Of a DNA stretch of 64,000 nt, positions 8,820-18,500 are shown piece after piece. Origin of the DNA: Burkholderia lata (GTDB taxonomy: Bacteria; Pseudomonadota; Gammaproteobacteria; Burkholderiales; Burkholderiaceae); assembly GCF_902499335.1 (NCBI RefSeq), contig NZ_CABVQK010000005.1:62001-126000 (forward strand), written 5' to 3'. Within the stretch, counting starts at the first letter, position 1. Each line of letters starts with the position of its first letter. The notes under the pieces are model-generated. The model was given only the letters and a program-made list of their open reading frames with translations, was not told where the DNA came from and made no database searches. Position numbers and translations under genes: made by a program.

Positions 8820-9713
8820 ATGCCGTTGCTGCATACCATTCGCTCGCGGATCGGCCATGCGGAAGTCGTGCAGATCGTCGAAATGGACATCAGCCGGATT
8901 CTGGAAACCTTGCTGCCCGACGCCACGCCCAACCTGCTGAAAACCATTCCGTGGATGAAGCCGCCGTACGTGGACGACGATCACGGCATGCGCGCCGTCA
9001 GCCAGTGTTTCATCGTCAGGACCGGCGCCCGCTTGCTGGTGGTGGACACCTGCGTCGGGAACGACAAGAACACCGCCGGCTTCGACGCGTTCGCCGACCT
9101 GAAGCTCGAATTCCTGGCAACGCTCGAGCAGGCGGGCATCGATCGTCATGCAGTCACCGACGTGCTGTGCACACACCTGCATTTCGATCACGTGGGCTGG
9201 AACACGTACAAGCAGGACGGCCGGTGGCTGCCCACCTTCCCCAACGCGAAATACCACTTCGGCAAGCAGGAGTTCGACGCCGCGCAACAGGGCAACCCGG
9301 ACGACGCGATGTACCACGCGCAGGACCTGTCGTTCCACGAATCCATCCAGCCCGTCGTCGATGCGGGCCTCGCGCACTTCATCGATCGCGACACCGACCT
9401 CGGCGACGGGATCTCGGTGTTCTCCGCGCCGGGACACACCATCGGCCACATCGCGATCGAGATCGACGCCGGCACCGAGACCTTCATCATCGCCGGCGAC
9501 GCCATGCATCACCCGGTGCAGGTTGCCAGGCCGGACATGGCGCAGATCCTCGACTACGACCACGCGCAATCGTCGGCCACGCGGCACGCGTTGCTGTCGC
9601 GCCTCGACGGCAGCAAGACGCTGTTCACCTGCACGCATTTCTGTTCACCGTCGTTCGGGCGGATTACCCGCGCCCCGGAAGGCGACTACGTGTTCACCGG
9701 CGTGCCCAAGTAA
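8820..9713 (+). CDS. MBL-fold metallohydrolase
   Basis: The 297-residue metallo-beta-lactamase-fold hydrolase has the full dinuclear metal set: H119, H121, D123, H124 in THLHFDH, H206 in APGHTIGH, bridging D227 in AGDAMHH, and H273 in CTHF. The layout resembles methyl-parathion-hydrolase and lactonase-type members rather than true beta-lactamases. The start at 8820 follows a GAGGAGA ribosome binding site; earlier in-frame codons lack one. There is no signal peptide, so it should be cytoplasmic. It is followed within 20 bases by an aldehyde dehydrogenase and then a GMC oxidoreductase, so hydrolysis of an ester or lactone in the same catabolic route is a fair guess. Confidence 0.8.
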   Translation: MPLLHTIRSRIGHAEVVQIVEMDISRILETLLPDATPNLLKTIPWMKPPYVDDDHGMRAVSQCFIVRTGARLLVVDTCVGNDKNTAGFDAFADLKLEFLATLEQAGIDRHAVTDVLCTHLHFDHVGWNTYKQDGRWLPTFPNAKYHFGKQEFDAAQQGNPDDAMYHAQDLSFHESIQPVVDAGLAHFIDRDTDLGDGISVFSAPGHTIGHIAIEIDAGTETFIIAGDAMHHPVQVARPDMAQILDYDHAQSSATRHALLSRLDGSKTLFTCTHFCSPSFGRITRAPEGDYVFTGVPK

Positions 9714-9731
9714 CGCTTAATTTCCGACACC

Positions 9732-11228
9732 ATGCTCAGTCTCGCTTCCCATCTCGACCGGTTGAACGTCCGCCCCGGGCGCCTTTTCATCGATGGCCAA
9801 TGGCTGGACTGGCCCGACGCGCGTTTCGACCAGCTCAACCCCTGCACGAACGAAGTCATGACCAGCTTCGCCGACGCCGGCGCGCAAGGCGTGGAGCTGG
9901 CCGTGGCCGCGGCGCGCAAGGCATTCGACGAAGGTCCGTGGCCGCGCATGCGCGCGCAGGACCGCAAGCGCCTGCTGCAGCCGATCGTCGAGCGCCTGTA
10001 TGCGGCCGAGGAAGAAATCGCGCGGCTGCAAACGCTCGACAACGGCATTCCGTACGCATTCAGCCGAAATTCGCGCGTCTCCGCCAAGTCGGCCGCCGAC
10101 GTCTTCGATCACTTCCTCGGCTGGATCGACAAAATCAACGGCGACACGCTGCCGATCTTCTCCGATGCGTCGAACATGCAGTACATGACCTTTCGCGACC
10201 CGGTCGGCGTGGTCGCGGCCGTGCTGCCGTACAACGGCCCCGTGCTGACATTCGCGATGAAGGTGGCGCCGGCGCTGGCCTGCGGCTGCACCGTGATCGT
10301 CAAGTCGTCGGAGCTCACCAACCTCGCCGTGGCCCGGCTCGCGCAGATCATCGCCGACAGCGACTTGCCACCCGGCGTGTTCAACTTCGTGACCGGCGGC
10401 GTCGAAACGGGTAGCGCCCTCACCTCGCACGCCGGCGTCGACAAGGTGACCTTCACCGGCAGCCCGGCCGTCGGCGAAAAAATCATGATCGCAAGTGCGC
10501 CGACGATGAAACGCCTGTCACTGGAACTGGGCGGCAAGAGCGCGGCGCTCGTCTTTCCCGACACGCGCAGCGTGCAGACCACCGCGCACGCGCTGATGGG
10601 GCTGTGCTCCACGTTCCTGTCGGGACAGGTCTGCTCCACGCCGTCGCGCGCGGTCGTGCATCGCTCGATCATGGACGAGTTCCTGCACCACGCGCAGGAA
10701 CAACTGCAGAAGGTGCGGTTCGGCGATCCGTTCGACGCGGCCACCACGTCGGCGCCGATGATTTCCCGGCGCCACCAGGCGCGCGTGCTCGACTACGTCG
10801 AAAGCGGCCGCCAGCAAGGCGCGACGCTGCTGGCCGGCGGCCGCGCGCCGGGCGGCGAATTCCGCGACGGCAACTGGGTCGAGCCTGCACTCTTCGCCCA
10901 CGTGCGCAACGACATGACGATCGCGCAGGAGGAAATCTTCGGCCCCGTGCTGTCGGTGATTCCGTTCGACACCGAGGAGGAAGCGATCCGCATCGCCAAC
11001 GACAGCGCGTACGGGCTGGCGGGCTGCGTGTACACCACGGACGTGAGCCGCGCGTTCCGCGTCGCGCGCGCGGTCAAGAGCGGCGCGATCGGCGTCAACG
11101 GCTTTGCCAGCATTCCGAACGCGCCGTTCGGCGGCATCAAGCGCTCCGGCGTCGGGCGCGAAGGCGGCTGGTCGACCATCGAGGCGTTTACCGAACTGAA
11201 GACCGTCAACTTCAATCTGGATGCCTGA
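9732..11228 (+). CDS. NAD(P)+-dependent aldehyde dehydrogenase
   Basis: The 498-residue class-3-fold aldehyde dehydrogenase keeps all core residues: Asn168 in LPYNGP, Lys191 after VIV, FTGSPAVGEK (241-250) for nucleotide binding, general base Glu265 in LELGGKS and nucleophile Cys301 in GQVCS. It oxidises an aldehyde to its acid in the cytoplasm. It sits between an MBL-fold hydrolase and a GMC oxidoreductase whose start is only 3 bases after this stop, so the alcohol-to-aldehyde and aldehyde-to-acid steps are probably cotranslated. The resulting acid could be the substrate of the CoA synthetase at 3257. The substrate itself is not identifiable. Confidence 0.88.
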   Translation: MLSLASHLDRLNVRPGRLFIDGQWLDWPDARFDQLNPCTNEVMTSFADAGAQGVELAVAAARKAFDEGPWPRMRAQDRKRLLQPIVERLYAAEEEIARLQTLDNGIPYAFSRNSRVSAKSAADVFDHFLGWIDKINGDTLPIFSDASNMQYMTFRDPVGVVAAVLPYNGPVLTFAMKVAPALACGCTVIVKSSELTNLAVARLAQIIADSDLPPGVFNFVTGGVETGSALTSHAGVDKVTFTGSPAVGEKIMIASAPTMKRLSLELGGKSAALVFPDTRSVQTTAHALMGLCSTFLSGQVCSTPSRAVVHRSIMDEFLHHAQEQLQKVRFGDPFDAATTSAPMISRRHQARVLDYVESGRQQGATLLAGGRAPGGEFRDGNWVEPALFAHVRNDMTIAQEEIFGPVLSVIPFDTEEEAIRIANDSAYGLAGCVYTTDVSRAFRVARAVKSGAIGVNGFASIPNAPFGGIKRSGVGREGGWSTIEAFTELKTVNFNLDA

Positions 11229-11231
11229 TCG

Positions 11232-12866
11232 ATGACCGAGACCTTCGACTATGTGGTGGTCGGCGCAGGTAGCGGCGGCAGCGTGGTGGCCGCGCGCCTG
11301 GCGGAAGCCGGCCATACGGTGTGCGTGCTCGAAGCCGGCCCGCCCGATACCAACCCGTTCATTCACATCCCGGCCGGCTACATCAAGAACCTGTTCAACG
11401 ACAAGCTCGTGTGGCGCTTTCGCAGCGGCCCGATCGCGGGCACCGACGGACGCACGATCGAGCTGACGCAGGGCAAGGTCGTCGGCGGCTCGGGTTCGAT
11501 CAACGGGATGGTCTACAACCGCGGCCAGCACGCCGATTTCGACGACTGGGCCGCACTGGGCAATCCGGGCTGGGGTTACGACGACGTGCTGCCGTTCTTC
11601 AAAAAGGCGGAAACGCGGATCGGGCCCGGCGACGACCGCTATCGCGGCCGCAACGGGCCGCTGATCGTGACCGACCCGATCATGCCGGCCCCGTTGTGCG
11701 ACCTGTTCATTGAGGCCGTCAAGAGCCTCGGCTACCCGTATGTCGCCGATTCCAACGCGCAAGCGCAGGACGGCGTCGGCCCGTGGCATTTCATGATCGA
11801 CACGCGAGGCCATACGCCGCGACGCAGGAGCGCCGCGCGCGCCTATCTGCATCCGGCCATCAGAAGCGGCCGCGTGACGCTGCGCACCGGCAGCCCCGCG
11901 ACCCGCGTGCTGCTGGACGGCCGTCGCGCCACCGGCGTGCGCTACCGTGCTGGCGGCACCGGCGCACCCGAGCGCGAAGTGCGCGCGAACCGCGAAGTCA
12001 TCGTCGCCGCCGGCGCGCTGAACACGCCCCGCCTGTTGCAGATCTCGGGCATCGGCGACAGCGCGCATCTGCGCGCCATCGGCGTGCAGACACGGGTCGA
12101 CCTGCCCGGCGTCGGCGCCAACCTGGTCGATCACTTCAACCTGCGCGTGGCCGTCCGGGTCAAGGACGTCGCCACCCTCAACGAACGCGGACGCGGCCTG
12201 CCGCTCGCGAGGGAAATCGCGAAGTACTTCCTCGGCCGGCCCAGCATCCTGAGCATGGGCCCCGTGCCGATGCGCTTCTTCTTTCGCTCCGAACCGGCGT
12301 TGTCGCGGCCCGACCTGCAGGTGTCGTTCACGCCGGGCAGCTATCAGGAAGGGCTGCCCGGCCTGCTCGACCACTATCCGGGCATGACGCTCGGCGGCCA
12401 CAAGCAGCGCCCCGACAGCCGCGGCTGGGTCAAGGCGCGCTCCGCCAGCATCGACGAACTGCCCGAGGTGCAGCCCAACTACCTGACCGACGAATCGGAC
12501 CAGCGCGCGATGGTGGCGGTGGTGAAGATGGCGCGCGCTGTGCTGCAGGCCAAACCGTTCGCGCCGTACTACGTCGACGAAATGTTCCCCGGCAACGACG
12601 TGCGCACCGACGACGAGATCCTCGCGTTCGCGCGCCAGCGCGGCGGCACCGTCTATCACCACAACGGCACCGCGCGCATGGGGCCGGACGGCGACCCGAT
12701 GGCCGTGGTCGACGCGCGGCTGCGCGTGCGCGGCGTGCAGGGCCTGCGGGTGGCCGACGCGTCGGTCATGCCGTCGCCGATCTCGGGCGCGACCAACGCG
12801 GCCACCATCATGATCGGCGAGAAGGCCGCCGACATGCTGGTGCAGGATTCGAAAGCGAAGGGTTAG
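11232..12866 (+). CDS. GMC-family FAD-dependent alcohol oxidoreductase (choline-dehydrogenase-like)
   Basis: The 544-residue GMC oxidoreductase opens with the FAD dinucleotide-binding motif VVVGAGSGGSVVAARLAE and has a second GMC signature (GSGSINGMVYNRG near 90). The catalytic pair is His476 (YHHNGTARMG) and Asn522 (SGATNAATI). These flavoenzymes oxidise primary alcohols to aldehydes. The start codon lies 3 bases after the aldehyde dehydrogenase stop. Homologues act on choline, polyethylene glycol and aliphatic alcohols; nothing here singles one out, and there are no betaine genes nearby to support choline. The 182 bases that follow (12867-13048) show no gene. Confidence 0.87.
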   Translation: MTETFDYVVVGAGSGGSVVAARLAEAGHTVCVLEAGPPDTNPFIHIPAGYIKNLFNDKLVWRFRSGPIAGTDGRTIELTQGKVVGGSGSINGMVYNRGQHADFDDWAALGNPGWGYDDVLPFFKKAETRIGPGDDRYRGRNGPLIVTDPIMPAPLCDLFIEAVKSLGYPYVADSNAQAQDGVGPWHFMIDTRGHTPRRRSAARAYLHPAIRSGRVTLRTGSPATRVLLDGRRATGVRYRAGGTGAPEREVRANREVIVAAGALNTPRLLQISGIGDSAHLRAIGVQTRVDLPGVGANLVDHFNLRVAVRVKDVATLNERGRGLPLAREIAKYFLGRPSILSMGPVPMRFFFRSEPALSRPDLQVSFTPGSYQEGLPGLLDHYPGMTLGGHKQRPDSRGWVKARSASIDELPEVQPNYLTDESDQRAMVAVVKMARAVLQAKPFAPYYVDEMFPGNDVRTDDEILAFARQRGGTVYHHNGTARMGPDGDPMAVVDARLRVRGVQGLRVADASVMPSPISGATNAATIMIGEKAADMLVQDSKAKG

Positions 12867-13048
12867 GCCCGCGTTCGAAGGCTGCCGCCCTCTCCAACGC
12901 GCACGAGCGCGCGGCACCGGGCTCGCGGACGCTGCGCGGCGGTCATGCGGTCACCGCTTAAGGACTGCCGTATCACCGTTGCATGAGCGACGCGTTTCCG
13001 CCAAGGGCGGGCGCGTCGCGACGGTCGACGAAGCGCTCGCGCCTCCAA

Positions 13049-13336
13049 TCAAACGCCTTCGACCAGCACGGCCCGAAAACGTCCGCCCTTGAAACGATGC
13101 TGAACGACGGTCTGGTATGCGGGGCTGTCATACCACGCGTGCGCAGCGCCCCTGGACGGAAACTCGACGATCACCACGCCTTCCGGGCCGTCGCCCTCGA
13201 GCGTTTCCTGCGGGCCATACGCGGCCAGCACCTTCAACGGGTGGCCGGCGAGCGTCGCGCCGACCTTGTTCTGGTAGAGGTCGAGTTCCTGCTGATCCTG
13301 CGTGCTTTCACGCGTGAAGACGATATAGGTCGCCAA
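13049..13336 (-). CDS. DUF1330 / dimeric alpha-beta barrel protein, TTG start
   Basis: The 95-residue small protein has the DUF1330 pattern: an N-terminal strand (TYIVFTRES), VLAAYGPQETLEGD in the middle, VVIVEFPSRGAAHAWYDSPAYQ, then a C-terminal strand (FRAVLVEGV). The family adopts a ferredoxin-like dimeric barrel and has no settled function. The start is TTG, chosen because AGGAG sits 8 bases upstream and no ATG precedes the conserved first strand. It is convergent with the GMC gene and divergent from the MFS gene. Confidence 0.75.
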   Translation of the reverse strand: MATYIVFTRESTQDQQELDLYQNKVGATLAGHPLKVLAAYGPQETLEGDGPEGVVIVEFPSRGAAHAWYDSPAYQTVVQHRFKGGRFRAVLVEGV

Positions 13337-13887
13337 GATTGCACTCCTGATGTGGTTCGAGAATGATGGGGCGATCCGGAGATCGTCCGTCGGACAACGG
13401 CATTCATCCTAACCATCGGGCGCGCTTTCTCTTATCCCCCTGCTTCCAACTCTCTATTCGAGCCGACTTAACAATGGGCGCACGCAAACGGTCGGGCGCG
13501 TGTCGCAGCTGCCGCGATCGCCGGCAGGCGCGATCGGCTCGCCAGCGCACATTTCACGGTCGCGGCCGATGACCACCTGACAACCTGCCCGAGCCCGTGG
13601 CGGCACGGCGGCCCGCTTTCCTCGACGTGAATGAACGGCTTCGCGCTCGTCGACATGCCAACCGCGCTTAATGGATAACACGCATGGCACATCACTTTCG
13701 ATCCCGCCAAACTACCTAACGATAGTTTGATAAAAGAGCGCTGACGCATATCGCGGCCGACCGCCCCGACCGGGCGGCGACGTACCGTGCAGGCGCCTGA
13801 TCGACGCGATTCAGCGCTGCACGCGCCGCGCGCGGCGACGTATTCGTCGAATGATTTTCACAGCAACCGAACGATCGCATTGGAGAA
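13337..13887. other. Intergenic region upstream of MFS gene
   Basis: These 551 bases have no supported gene. Their clearest signal is the inverted repeat at 13709-13728. Coding potential is poor in all frames, and GC drops around 13690-13740, where a promoter would be expected. Confidence 0.45.
13709..13728. promoter_or_regulatory. Inverted repeat AAACTA-N8-TAGTTT, candidate operator
   Basis: The repeat has perfect 6-bp arms around CCTAACGA, in the AT-richer part of the region about 160 bases before the MFS start. The 20-bp span suits a dimeric HTH repressor. No regulator gene is adjacent, so the factor would act from elsewhere. Confidence 0.4.
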
Positions 13888-15285
13888 ATGATGAGGAATG
13901 CCATGAATGAAACCCCGCCCGCCGGCGGCCTGAGCACCGCGCTAGCGGGACGCACCGCCGTCCAGACCGGGCATGACAGCCTCCGGTCGTGGTACATCCT
14001 GGTCATTCTCACGCTCGCATATTCGCTCGCGTATATCGACCGCCAGCTCCTCAACCTGCTCGTCGACCCGATCCGTCATTCGCTCGCCATCTCCGACACC
14101 CAGCTCAGCCTCGTCCAGGGCGTCGCGTTCATTTCCGCGTACCTGATCGCATCGCCGCTGTTCGGCCGGCTCGTCGACGTGACCAACCGGCGCAACATCC
14201 TGCTGGTCGGCATCTGCCTGTGGTGCATCTTCACCGCACTGTGCGGCAAGGCCACGACGTTCCAGGGATTGTTCCTCGCGCGCTTCGGCGTCGGCGCCAG
14301 CGAAGCGTGCGTGTTTCCGATCGCGCTGTCGATGATCGCCGACTGCTTTTCGGCGAAACAGATGCCGCGCGCGATGAGCGTCTTCATCCTCGGCCCGATG
14401 CTCGGCGGCGGCCTTTCGCTCGTCGCCGGCGGCCTCGTCATCTCGTTCGCGCGCGACGTCCATCAGCAGTTCCCGATGCTCGCCGGCTTCGAGACCTGGC
14501 AGCTCGCGTTCGTGCTGATCGGGTTGCCGGGCATCCTGTTCGCGTTGCTGGTGTGGCTGACGGTACGCGAGCCCGTGCGCAGCAAGGTCAGCAGCGGCAG
14601 CGCGGACGAGCGGCAGTACTCGACCCGCGATTCGGTCGCATTTCTGTGGGCGCGGCGCGGGTTCTACGCACGGATCCTGTTCGGCGTCGGCACGCTCGCG
14701 ATCGTCGTGCTCGGCATGCCCGCGTGGCTGCCGACCTACCTGATCCGCGCACACGGGATGCCGGCCGCGCTGGTCGGCTTCCGCTTCGGCGCGCTGGTGG
14801 TCTGCTGCGGGATGGCCGGCGCGCTGTCCGGGCCGTGGGTCGTGCGCTGGTTCGAGCGACGCGGCTACGAAGATGCGTCGCTGCGCACCGCCGCGTTCGC
14901 GATGATTCCGATGCTGCTCAGCTGCGCGAGCATTCCGTTCGCGCCGGGCGCGATCGGCACGCTGGCCGCGGCCGCCGTCACCGTCTTTTTCTTCACGCTG
15001 CCGACCGCGTGCATGGCCGCGTCGCTGCAGCTCGTCGCGCCCAGCCGCATGCGCGGCCTCGTCGGGGCGCTCTACTCGTTCTTCGCGCAACTGATCGGCT
15101 TCGGGCTCGGCCCGACGTTGATTGCGCTCGTCACCGACCGTGTGTTCGGCAACCCGAAGATGGTCGGCGATTCGATCGGCATCGTCTGCACGCTGGCAGC
15201 GGCGCTGGCTACGTGGCTGCTGTTCACGTCGCTGCCGCACTATCGCCGCTTGCTGGCGGAGGAGCGTGGCGCGAACGCTGGATGA
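13888..15285 (+). CDS. MFS transporter (spinster-like / organic-solute type)
   Basis: The 465-residue protein shows about 12 hydrophobic segments in two halves separated by a charged loop near residues 230-250 (VREPVRSK..). LAYIDRQLLNLLVDPIRHSLAISDTQLSL after TM1 and PLFGRLVDVTNRRNIL (the MFS loop 2-3 motif) match the spinster-like/aromatic-acid MFS group common in Burkholderia. It should sit in the inner membrane as a proton-coupled uniporter or symporter; the solute is unknown. Three nearby ATGs (13888, 13891, 13903) are possible starts. GGAGA before 13888 and GAGGAA before 13903 leave this undecided. It is convergent with uvrA. Confidence 0.8.
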   Translation: MMRNAMNETPPAGGLSTALAGRTAVQTGHDSLRSWYILVILTLAYSLAYIDRQLLNLLVDPIRHSLAISDTQLSLVQGVAFISAYLIASPLFGRLVDVTNRRNILLVGICLWCIFTALCGKATTFQGLFLARFGVGASEACVFPIALSMIADCFSAKQMPRAMSVFILGPMLGGGLSLVAGGLVISFARDVHQQFPMLAGFETWQLAFVLIGLPGILFALLVWLTVREPVRSKVSSGSADERQYSTRDSVAFLWARRGFYARILFGVGTLAIVVLGMPAWLPTYLIRAHGMPAALVGFRFGALVVCCGMAGALSGPWVVRWFERRGYEDASLRTAAFAMIPMLLSCASIPFAPGAIGTLAAAAVTVFFFTLPTACMAASLQLVAPSRMRGLVGALYSFFAQLIGFGLGPTLIALVTDRVFGNPKMVGDSIGIVCTLAAALATWLLFTSLPHYRRLLAEERGANAG

Positions 15286-15397
15286 AGGCGCGGGATGCCG
15301 GCCAGGTCGGTCGTCGTGTCGATCTGTCGGCCTGGGACGGATCGCATGCCCCGCGATCACGGCGGCTGCATCTGGCGTCGAGAGTCACCCCAAAAGA

Positions 15398-15419
15398 AAA
15401 CACCCCTCAAAGAGGGGTG
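15398..15419 (-). terminator. Rho-independent terminator of uvrA
   Basis: Read on the minus strand, CACCCCT-CTTTG-AGGGGTG forms a 7-bp stem followed by TTTTCTTTT. It is correctly placed about 95 bases downstream of the uvrA stop, and it is the clearest intrinsic terminator in the window. Confidence 0.85.
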
Positions 15420-15511
15420 CATGGGCCGGATCGCGGTGCTCCCCTCAGCCACTTTCTGCTAGCTGTGGGGGCACCACTCGGCACCGGGGCCGTCGATACG
15501 AAGCGTCACGC

Positions 15512-18500
15512 TCAACCTACCCGCGCTTCTCCCTCACGTTCGGCTTCCCCCTCGTCCGTACCCGTTCGCGCCAGCACCGGCTTGAGCGCCTGCCCGGTGT
15601 GGCTGGCGCTCACCTGCACGAGCGCTTCCGGCGACGCCGCCGCGACGATCGTGCCGCCGCCCACGCCGCCTTCCGGCCCGAGATCGATGATCCAGTCAGC
15701 TTCAGCGATCACGTCGAGGTCATGCTCGATCACGACGACGCTGTGCCCCGCATCGACGAGCCGGTGCAGCACGCGGATCAGCTTCGCGACGTCCGCCATG
15801 TGCAGGCCGACCGTCGGTTCGTCGAGCACGTACAGCGTGTGCGGCGCCTTCTGGCCGCGCCGCGTGATGTCGTCGCGCACCTTCGTCAGCTCGGTGACGA
15901 GCTTGATGCGCTGCGCCTCGCCGCCCGACAGCGTGGGCGACGGCTGGCCGAGCGTCAGGTAGCCGAGGCCGACATCCTTCATCAACTGCAGCGGATGCGC
16001 GATGTTCGAGATCGGCGCGAAGAACTCCACCGCCTCGTCGATCTCCATCGTCAGCACGTCGCCGATGTTCCGGCCTCGCCACGTGACGGCGAGCGTCTCC
16101 GGGTTGAAGCGCTGCCCGTGACACACGTCACACGGCACCTTCACGTCGGGCAGGAAGCTCATCCCGATCGTGCGCACGCCTTGCCCTTCGCAGGCGGGGC
16201 AGCGCCCGTCGCCGGTATTGAACGAGAAACGCGACGCCGTGTAGCCGCGCGCACGCGCTTCCAGCGTATCGGCGAACAGCTTGCGGATCGTGTCCCACAC
16301 GCCGATATAGGTGGCCGGACACGAACGCGGCGTCTTGCCGATCGGCGTCTGGTCGACTTCCAGCACGCGATCGATCTGCTCCCAGCCGCTCAGCGACTCG
16401 CAGCCCTGCCACGCATGCGTGACATTCAGCGACGGCCGCGGCGCAGTGCGCGCCAACACGCTCGAACGGCGGTTGGTGGCCGGCGCATCCTGCTGCGCGG
16501 CCTTGCGCGCGCGCCGCGTGGCCGGCGACGACAGCACCGAGCGGCCGACCGCGTCGAGCAGGTTCGTCATCAGCACGTCTCGTGCGAGCGTCGACTTGCC
16601 CGAGCCGCTCACGCCCGTCACCGCGACGAGCCGCGCGAGCGGAATGCCGACCGTGACGTCGCGCAGGTTGTGCAGCCGTGCGCCATGCACGGTCAGCCAG
16701 GCTTCCGGCACCGCGGCGCCGCCCTTCTTGCCCGGCAAGCTTACGCTGCGGCGCGGCTGCAGCGGGTGCGTCATCGGCTGTGCAAGCAAGCGCCCCGTGA
16801 CCGAATCGGACTGCGCGGCCAGATCCGCGACCGCGCCCTGCGCGACCAGCGTGCCGCCGCGCTTGCCGGCGCCCGGGCCGACGTCGATGATGTGATCGGC
16901 GCGGCGGATCGTGTCCTCGTCATGCTCGACGACGACGAGCGTGTTGCCCTTGTCGCCGAGCTTGCGCAGCGCATCCAGCAGGATCTGGTTGTCGCGCGGA
17001 TGCAGGCCGATCGTCGGTTCGTCGAGCACGTAGCAGACGCCCTGCAGGTTGCTGCCGAGCTGCGCGGCGAGCCGGATACGCTGCGCTTCGCCGCCCGACA
17101 GGCTCGGCGCCGCGCGATCGAGGCTCAGGTAGCCGAGCCCGACTTCCTCGAGAAACGCGAGGCGGCTGCCGATCTCGCTGACGATGTCGCGCGCGATCTG
17201 CGCGTCGCGCCCCGTCAGTTCCAGTCCGTCGATCCAGCGGCGCGTGTCGGACACCGTCCACTGCGCGACCTCGACGATCGGATGCGCGTCGAACGTGACC
17301 GCACGTGCGGACGGGTTCAGCCGCGTGCCGTTGCAATCCGGGCACGGCTCGTTGCCGACGCCTTCCGGTTCCTGCTCGTCGGAAGGCAGCGTCTGCTCGC
17401 GGCCGCGATCGTCGCCTGCGAGCACCGTATCGTCGTACGCCGCGCGCTGTTCGCGCGTGAGCGTGACGCCGGTGCCGACGCAGGTCGTGCACCAGCCGTG
17501 CTTGCTGTTGTACGAGAACATCCGCGGGTCCAGCTCCGGGTAGCTCGTGCCGCACACCGGGCACGCGCGCTTGACCGACAGCACCTTGACCGTGCCAACG
17601 CGCGCGGTCGAATGCTCGTTCTGCATCGCATGGTGCAGCCCGTCGAGCGGCGCGAGCAGATGCATCACGCCCTTGCCGAGTTCCAGCGTCTCGTCGAGCA
17701 CGCGCCGCAGTTCGGCCTCGTTGTCCGGCGACACGACGATATCGGCCACCGGCAGCTCGATCGTGTGCTCGCGGAAGCGGTCGAGCTTCGGCCACGGATC
17801 GACCGGCACGAATTCGCCGTCGACGCGCAGATGCGTGCTGCCGCGCGCCTTCGCCCACTTCGCGAGATCGGTATACACACCCTTGCGGTTGACGACGAGC
17901 GGCGCGAGCAGCCCGACGTGCTCGCCGCGATGATCGCGCAGCAACTGCGCGGCGATCGATTCGACGGACTGCGACGTGACCGGCGTGCCGTCGTGGATGC
18001 AATGCTGCAGGCCGAGCTTCACGTACAGCAGCCGCAGGAAGTGCCAGACCTCGGACGTGGTCGCGACCGTACTCTTGCGCCCGCCGCGCGACAGCCGCTG
18101 CTCGATCGCGACGGTCGGCGGAATGCCGTACACCGCATCGACTTCGGGGCGGCCGGCCGGCTGCACGATCGAGCGCGCGTACGCGTTCAGCGATTCGAGG
18201 TAACGGCGCTGGCCTTCGTGGAACAGGATGTCGAATGCGAGCGTCGACTTGCCCGAGCCCGACACGCCGGTGATCACGTTGAACTTGCCGTGCGGGATGT
18301 CGACGTCGAGCGCCTTCAGGTTGTGCTCGCGCGCGTTGACGATCCGCACGACGTCTTCGCCTTCGATCGCACGCCGCTCGCGCGCCGCGTTCAGCACGGC
18401 CTGCAGCGGCTTGCCTTCGTCGGCGAGCGCCAGTTCGGCATCCATCGCGCGGTCGTATTGCAGCAGCGCCACGCCCGTATGCGATTCGGCGCAGGCCTTC

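Noticed and set aside
15430..15480. Second inverted repeat (GGTGCTCCCC...GGGGGCACC) next to the uvrA terminator
   Set aside because: The repeat is imperfect with a long loop; the nearby 15398-15419 hairpin with T-run explains termination better.
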